This document shows positions 59,440 to 64,000 of a stretch of DNA of 64,000 bases, piece after piece (the stretch's first letter is position 1; each line of letters begins with the position of its first letter). The stretch spans positions 85,561,983-85,625,982 of the forward strand of contig NC_134398.1 of NCBI RefSeq assembly GCF_050003625.1. The letters are read 5' to 3'. Both the position numbers and the translations under genes were made by a program. The stretch is from Haematobia irritans (lineage: Eukaryota > Arthropoda > Insecta > Diptera > Muscidae). The notes below the pieces were generated by a model that had not been told where the DNA came from, did no database searches, and saw nothing but the letters and a program-made list of their open reading frames with translations.

Positions 59440-59612
59440 TTGTCATCTCAATACCTTTCATTTAAGTACTAACAACGATACAATCGGACTTTTCTAACTC
59501 GAAATATAATTTGTTTAGTGAAAAAAGAGCAAAAAAATAAAATACATAAATACATAAGAAAAGTCACCTCTCATCATATGTACATTTTCAGTGTAAACTA
59601 GTGTTATTGATA
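59440..59612 (+). repeat. dispersed repeat R8 copy
   Basis: CATCTCAATACCTTTCATTT to CAGTGTAAACTAGTG, as at 2598-2850 with a central deletion. Confidence 0.6.
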
Positions 59613-59649
59613 AATTTCACGTGTTCCAAGAGTGTGAGCCCTATACTAA

Positions 59650-61006
59650 AAACAAGTAAGGAAAGTCTAAAGTCGGGCGGAGCCGACTATATTATACCCT
59701 GCACCACTTTGTAGATCTAAATTTTCGATACCACATCACATCTGTCAAATGTGTTGGGGGCTATATATAAAGGTTTGTCCCAAGTAGATACATTTAAATA
59801 TTACTCGATCTGGACAGAATTTGATAGATTTCTGCAAAATCTATAGACTCAAAATTTAAGTCGGCTAATGCACTAGGGTGGAACACAATGTTAGTAAAAA
59901 AATATGGGAAACGTTTAAATCTGGAGCAATTTTAAGGAAACTTCGAAAAAGTTTATTTATGATTTATCGCTCGATATATATGTATTAGAAGTTTAGGAAA
60001 ATTAAAGTCATTTTTAAAACTTTTCGACTAAGCAGTGGCGATTTTACAAGGAAAATGTTAGTATTTTGACCATTTTTGTTGAAATCTGAAAAACGCATAT
60101 ATGTGAGCTATATCTAAATCTGAACCGATTTCAACCATTTGGCACGCATAGCAACAATGCTAATTCTACTCCCTGTGCAAAATTTCAACTAAATCGGAGT
60201 TAAAAATTGGCCTCTGTGGTCATATGAGTGTAAATCGGGCGAAAGCTATATATTGGAGCTATATCTAAATCTGAACCGATTTCAATCAAATTTGGCACGC
60301 ATAGCTACAATGCTAATTCTACTCCCTGTGCAAAATTTCAACTAAATCGGAGAAAAAAATTGGCCACTGTGGTCATATGAGTGTAAATCGGGCGAAAGCT
60401 ATATATGGGAGCTATATCTAAATCTGAACCGATTTCAACCAAATTTGGAACGCATAGCTACAATGCTAATTGTACTCCCTGTGCATAATTTCAACCAAAT
60501 TGGAGTAAAACTCTGGCTTCTGGGACCGTATTAGTCCATATCGGGCGAAAGATATATATGGGAGCTATATCTAAATCTGAACCGATTTCAATAAAATTTG
60601 GCACACTTGACTATAGTGCTAATTGTTCTTCTTGTGCAAAATTTTAAGCAAATTAGGGTAAAACTCTGGATTCTGGGGCCATATAAGTCCATATCGGGCG
60701 AAATATATATATATGGGAGCTATATCTAAATCTGAACCGATTTCATCCAAAATCAATAGGGATCTATTCTGAGCCAAAACACATACTTGTGCCAAATTTG
60801 AAGTCGATTGGACTAAAACTGCGACCTAGACTTTAATTACAAAAATGTGTTCACGGACAGACGGACATCGCTATATCGACTCAGGAGCCCACCCTGAGCA
60901 TTTTTGCCAAAGACACCATGTGTCTATCTCGTCTCCTTCTGGGTGTTGCAAACATATGCACTAACTTATAATACCCTGTTCCATAGTGTGGAGCCGGGTA
61001 TAATAA
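59650..61006 (+). mobile_element. type III element
   Basis: Head AACAAGTAAGGAAAGTCTAA, GTCGGGCGGAGCCGACTATA and TATACCCTGCACCACT; tail AGTGTGGAGCCGGGTATAAT. The middle has about five units of roughly 155-160 bp with GGGAGCTATATCTAAATCTG and ACCGATTTC. Near the end come GACAGACGGACATCGCTATA and a CGACTC motif, as in types I and II. Noncoding. Confidence 0.8.
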
Positions 61007-61064
61007 TATTAATATTCATATTAGGATAGGTAATTTTCACAATATTTAGAAAATTTTCTTTAAA

Positions 61065-62110
61065 ATTAATTTGAATCTTCGTTTTGTTTTGTTATTGTTG
61101 GTTTATTCTTCAATCATTATTGGTGTTTTTGATTTCAGCTTAAAACCATGCATTGACTAAACTACAAGTGCAGCTTAACCAACAGAAGAATAGAATGTTT
61201 GACAAATTTATTTTGGCAAAGCCCTACAGACTGCAAGATGGTTGGATGGACGCACGTTTCGGAATTACCACATTCCTCATCAGCATCCTCTAGTTGCAGC
61301 AAAACTATCAATCATCAGAATAAATTCTGCTAGTTCAGTAAACCCAAAGTGAACCACACTTGAACCTTCCGAAAAAAAGTTTATGAGAGTCGGCTTTTGT
61401 CGAAATAATGATAGTCGGCTTTTGTCGAAATAATAATAATTTTGCCAATTTCAAATCATCGATTTGAGTGCAATTGGCTGGGTTTATTTTGAGCGTGCTT
61501 CCTCTTACTTCATTCGTTTTGTTTTGTTGTTGTTGGTTTTGTTCTTTAAGCATTGTTGTTGTTTTTGTATTTCAGCTTAAAACCATACATTGACTAAACT
61601 ACAAGTGTAGCTTAACCAACAGAGGAAAAGAATGTTTGTCAAATTTATTTGGGCAAAGCCCTATAGACTGCAAGATGGTTAGATGGACGCACGTTTCGGA
61701 ATTACCACATTCCTCATCAGCATCCTCTACTTGCAGCAAAACTATCAACCAATTATCAGAATAAATTCAGGCAGTTCATTAAACCCAACAATGAACCACA
61801 CTTGAACCTTCCGAAAAAAGGTTTTGTATGATAGTCGGCTTATGCCGAAATAAATTCGAAACAAACATATCTCTTTTCCTATGTCACTGTCAAATCATCG
61901 ATTTGAGTGCAGTTGGCTGGGTTTGTTTTGAGCGTGCTTCCTCTTCTTTTTTCATTCGTTTTGTTTTGTTATTATTGGTTTTGTTCTTTAAGCATTGTTG
62001 TTTTTTTTATTTCAGCTTAAAACCATACATTGACTAAACTACAAGTGTAGTTTAACCAACAGAGGAAAAGATTGTTTGTCAAATTTATTTGGGTAAAGCC
62101 CTATAGAAAA
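61065..62110 (+). repeat. tandem repeat, about 450-bp unit, 2.3 copies
   Basis: Units start near 61070, 61510 and 61950 (CGTTTTGTTTTGTTGTTGTT), each with TTTCAGCTTAAAACCATACA and, in the first two, GACGCACGTTTCGGAATTAC. Copies 1 and 2 are similar along their length; copy 3 stops within the 29-bp array. The first unit also has a local duplication of GTCGGCTTTTGTCGAAATAA (about 61390-61435). Class unknown. Confidence 0.75.
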
Positions 62111-62119
62111 AATGTTTGT

Positions 62120-62350
62120 GTAACAAACAAAATTTTGCAAAATATTCTATAGAAACAAAATTTTGACTCAATTTTCTATAGAAATAAAATTTTGACTAAA
62201 TTTTCTATAGAAAAAATATTTCTATAGTAATGAAATTTTGAATAAATTTTTTATAGAAATAAAATTTTGACAAAATTTGCTATAGAAATAAAATTTTGAC
62301 AAAACTTTTTATAGAAATAACATTTTGACAAAATTTTCTATAAAAAACAA
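62120..62350. repeat. 29-bp minisatellite array
   Basis: About eight units of TTTTCTATAGAAATAAAA type, the unit found inside type II elements, here outside any type II head or tail. Confidence 0.85.
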
Positions 62351-62387
62351 CTTTGAAAAAATTTTCTGTCAATATTCCACATATGTA

Positions 62388-63320
62388 AAGGGTGATTTGT
62401 TAAGAGCTTGATAACTTTTTTTTTAAAAAAAACGCATAAAATTTGCAAAATCTCATCGGTTCTTTATTTGAAACGTTAGATTGGTCCATGACATTTACTT
62501 TTTGAAGATAATTTCATTTAAATGTTGACCGCGGCTGCGTCTTAGGTGGCCCATTCGGAAAGTCCAATTTTGGGCAACTTTTTCGAGCATTTCGGCCGGA
62601 ATAGCCCGAATTTCTTCGGAAATGTTGTCTTCCAAAGCTGGAATAGTTGCTGGCTTATTTCTGTAGACTTTAGACTTGACGTAGCCCCACAAAAAATAGT
62701 CTAAAGGCGTCAAATCGCATGATCTTGGTGGCCAACTTACCGGTCCATTTCTTGAGATGAATTGTTCTCCGAAGTTTTCCCTCAAAATGGCCATAGAATC
62801 GCGAGCTGTGTGGCATGTAGCGCCATCTTGTTGAAACCACATGTCAACCAAGTTCAGTTCTTCCATTTTTGGCAACAAAAAGTTTGTTAGCATCGAACGA
62901 TAGCGATCGCCATTCACCGTAACGTTGCGTCCAACAGCATCTTTGAAAAAATACGGTCCAATGATTCCACCAGCGTACAAACCACACCAAACAGTGCATT
63001 TTTCGGGATGCATGGGCAGTTCTTGAACGGCTTCTGGTTGCTCTTCACTCCAAATGCGGCAATTTTGCTTATTTACGTAGCCATTCAACCAGAAATGAGC
63101 CTCATCGCTGAACAAAATTTGTCGATAAAAAAGCGGATTTTCTGCCACTGATTTTGGTAATAAAATTCAATGATTTGCAAGCGTTGCTCGTTAGTAAGTC
63201 TATTCATGATGAAATGTCAAAGCATACTGAGCATCTTTCTCTTTGACACCATGTCTGAAATCCCACGTGATCTGTCAAATACTAATGCATGAAAATCCTA
63301 ACCTCAAAAGAATCACCCTT
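62388..63320 (-). mobile_element. mariner copy D, internally deleted
   Basis: 933 bp between TA dinucleotides (62386-62387, 63321-63322). Same deletion junction as copy C and very close to it in sequence. Confidence 0.93.
62495..63148 (-). pseudogene. mariner transposase catalytic half (copy D)
   Basis: 217 residues, as in copy C except for FRMGHLRR in place of FRMDHLRR near the C-terminus. All three catalytic Asp remain; the DNA-binding half is absent. Confidence 0.88.
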
Positions 63321-64000
63321 TATATGGCCTTAAAATAAAATCAAAAATAATTTCGATTGTTCGAAATATTTCAAATAAATTGATATGGGCATTAAAATGG
63401 ATCGATACAGCCCATCTGCTGGTTTAACATTCTAGGAAACATAAAAAGATAGCCGTAATTGGAAGTTGATTTTCATTTACAATCATGCTGTACATTGATC
63501 GAATGAATAACGCAATGGAAACTAATTTGCATAAAAACTTGCTTAGTTATAAAAATGTGAAGTGGTTTCGCCGGAGTCGGAGTCGAGCAAAATTTTTACG
63601 ACTCCGTCTCCAGCAAAATCTTCAAACTCCGACTCCAACATCATTCTACGGTGTATCGATCGTATTTAACAACGTTTTCAAAGCGTGAAAACAATATTTT
63701 ATACGCTTTTTCGATTGTTTAACGAACGCTTTGACAACCCCAAAATGATAACATCGTTATACGGTGTATCGATGGTTTTTACAACCAATAAAAAGCACTG
63801 AAAATTAAAATTGAAGTTTTTAATTTGACTATACATTTTCCATTCAAAAAACCAAACGTACACTAAAAAAGTGAACCCTCGAGGACACTAAAGTCACTTT
63901 AACTGTATTTTAGCTCATGAACTTATTGTGTTTTGTGAAAGTAATTACATTAATAATTTTTTGCGTAGGTTGGTTAAATGGACTAAAAAAGGGGAAAAGT
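63321..64000. other. unassigned, with a GACTCC repeat patch
   Basis: A hexamer-rich patch (GGAGTCGGAGTCGAG, then CCGACTCCAAC) lies at 63571-63640 and is inverted on itself. ACGGTGTATCGATCG and ACGGTGTATCGATGG recur at 63649 and 63760. CACTAAAAAAGTGAACC at 63862 may start another element that runs out of the window. No gene is seen. Confidence 0.4.

Noticed and set aside
61065..62110. Pair of LTRs of a retrotransposon
   Set aside because: Units are tandem with almost no sequence between them, have no TG...CA ends, no primer-binding site and no pol gene.

Overview
The window looks like gene-poor, transposon-saturated chromatin from a higher fly. Calyptrate, probably muscid, is my inference from three things: a dipteran-type coproporphyrinogen oxidase gene, the kinds of LINE, mariner, hAT and tRNA-SINE present, and the very abundant elements with a GGCCGTAAGTTCGGCCAGG head. 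No bacterial, viral or CRISPR feature is present. Only two stretches look like host genes: an intact single-exon coproporphyrinogen III oxidase (Coprox) at 237-1385, and a first coding exon of an unrecognised gene at 43720-44187 with clear splice signals on both sides. Nearly everything else is mobile DNA in nested layers.

Layout. (1) 1-1654 is Coprox with its flanks. (2) 1655-3740 holds a CR1-like LINE tail and three AT-rich repeats. (3) 3741-16276 is one 'type I' element split into three parts, first by a CR1-like LINE on the minus strand (4562-10040, itself carrying a deleted mariner and a truncated retro-insert), then by a CCCAATAAACAC-ended element (R2) that carries another R2 and a hAT element; the hAT in turn holds a SINE and two 'type II' elements. 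(4) 16615-21936 is another repeat (R6), opened by two R2 copies, a (TA)n block, a CCCTGCCA-ended element and Harbinger-like MITEs; a third R2 copy abuts its right end (21937-23360). (5) 25948-30094 is a pair of AGGTGAGTATTAAG MITEs (R4) that host a Tc1/mariner-superfamily element (DD37E-like spacing), a type II element and a third R4. (6) 30136-32310 is the 3' part of a gypsy-class LTR retrotransposon, followed by a hAT transposase fragment and a further R2 (32635-36630) that hosts a type II element and an R3-in-R3 insertion. (7) 37305-40998 is a hAT element with a perfect 8-bp duplication. (8) 43720-44187 is the host exon. (9) 46328-47260 and 62388-63320 are mariner copies. (10) 48728-59220 is a Jockey-like LINE cut open by an RNase H-bearing LINE (about 50862-55283), a 429-bp fragment of a related LINE, and a 2.4-kb block of DNA elements. 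(11) 59650-62350 holds a 'type III' element and tandem repeats.

How the parts relate. Target-site duplications visible by eye give a relative insertion order for many layers. The SINE has the same 3' tail as the RNase H LINE, so that LINE family probably supplied its retrotransposition machinery. Four mariner copies share a nearly identical catalytic half but have lost the DNA-binding half, so they can only have moved with help from an intact relative elsewhere. Names such as R2, R3, R4 and types I-III are local labels for families I could recognise only by comparing copies inside this window; they are not database names (R2 here is not the R2 rDNA retrotransposon).
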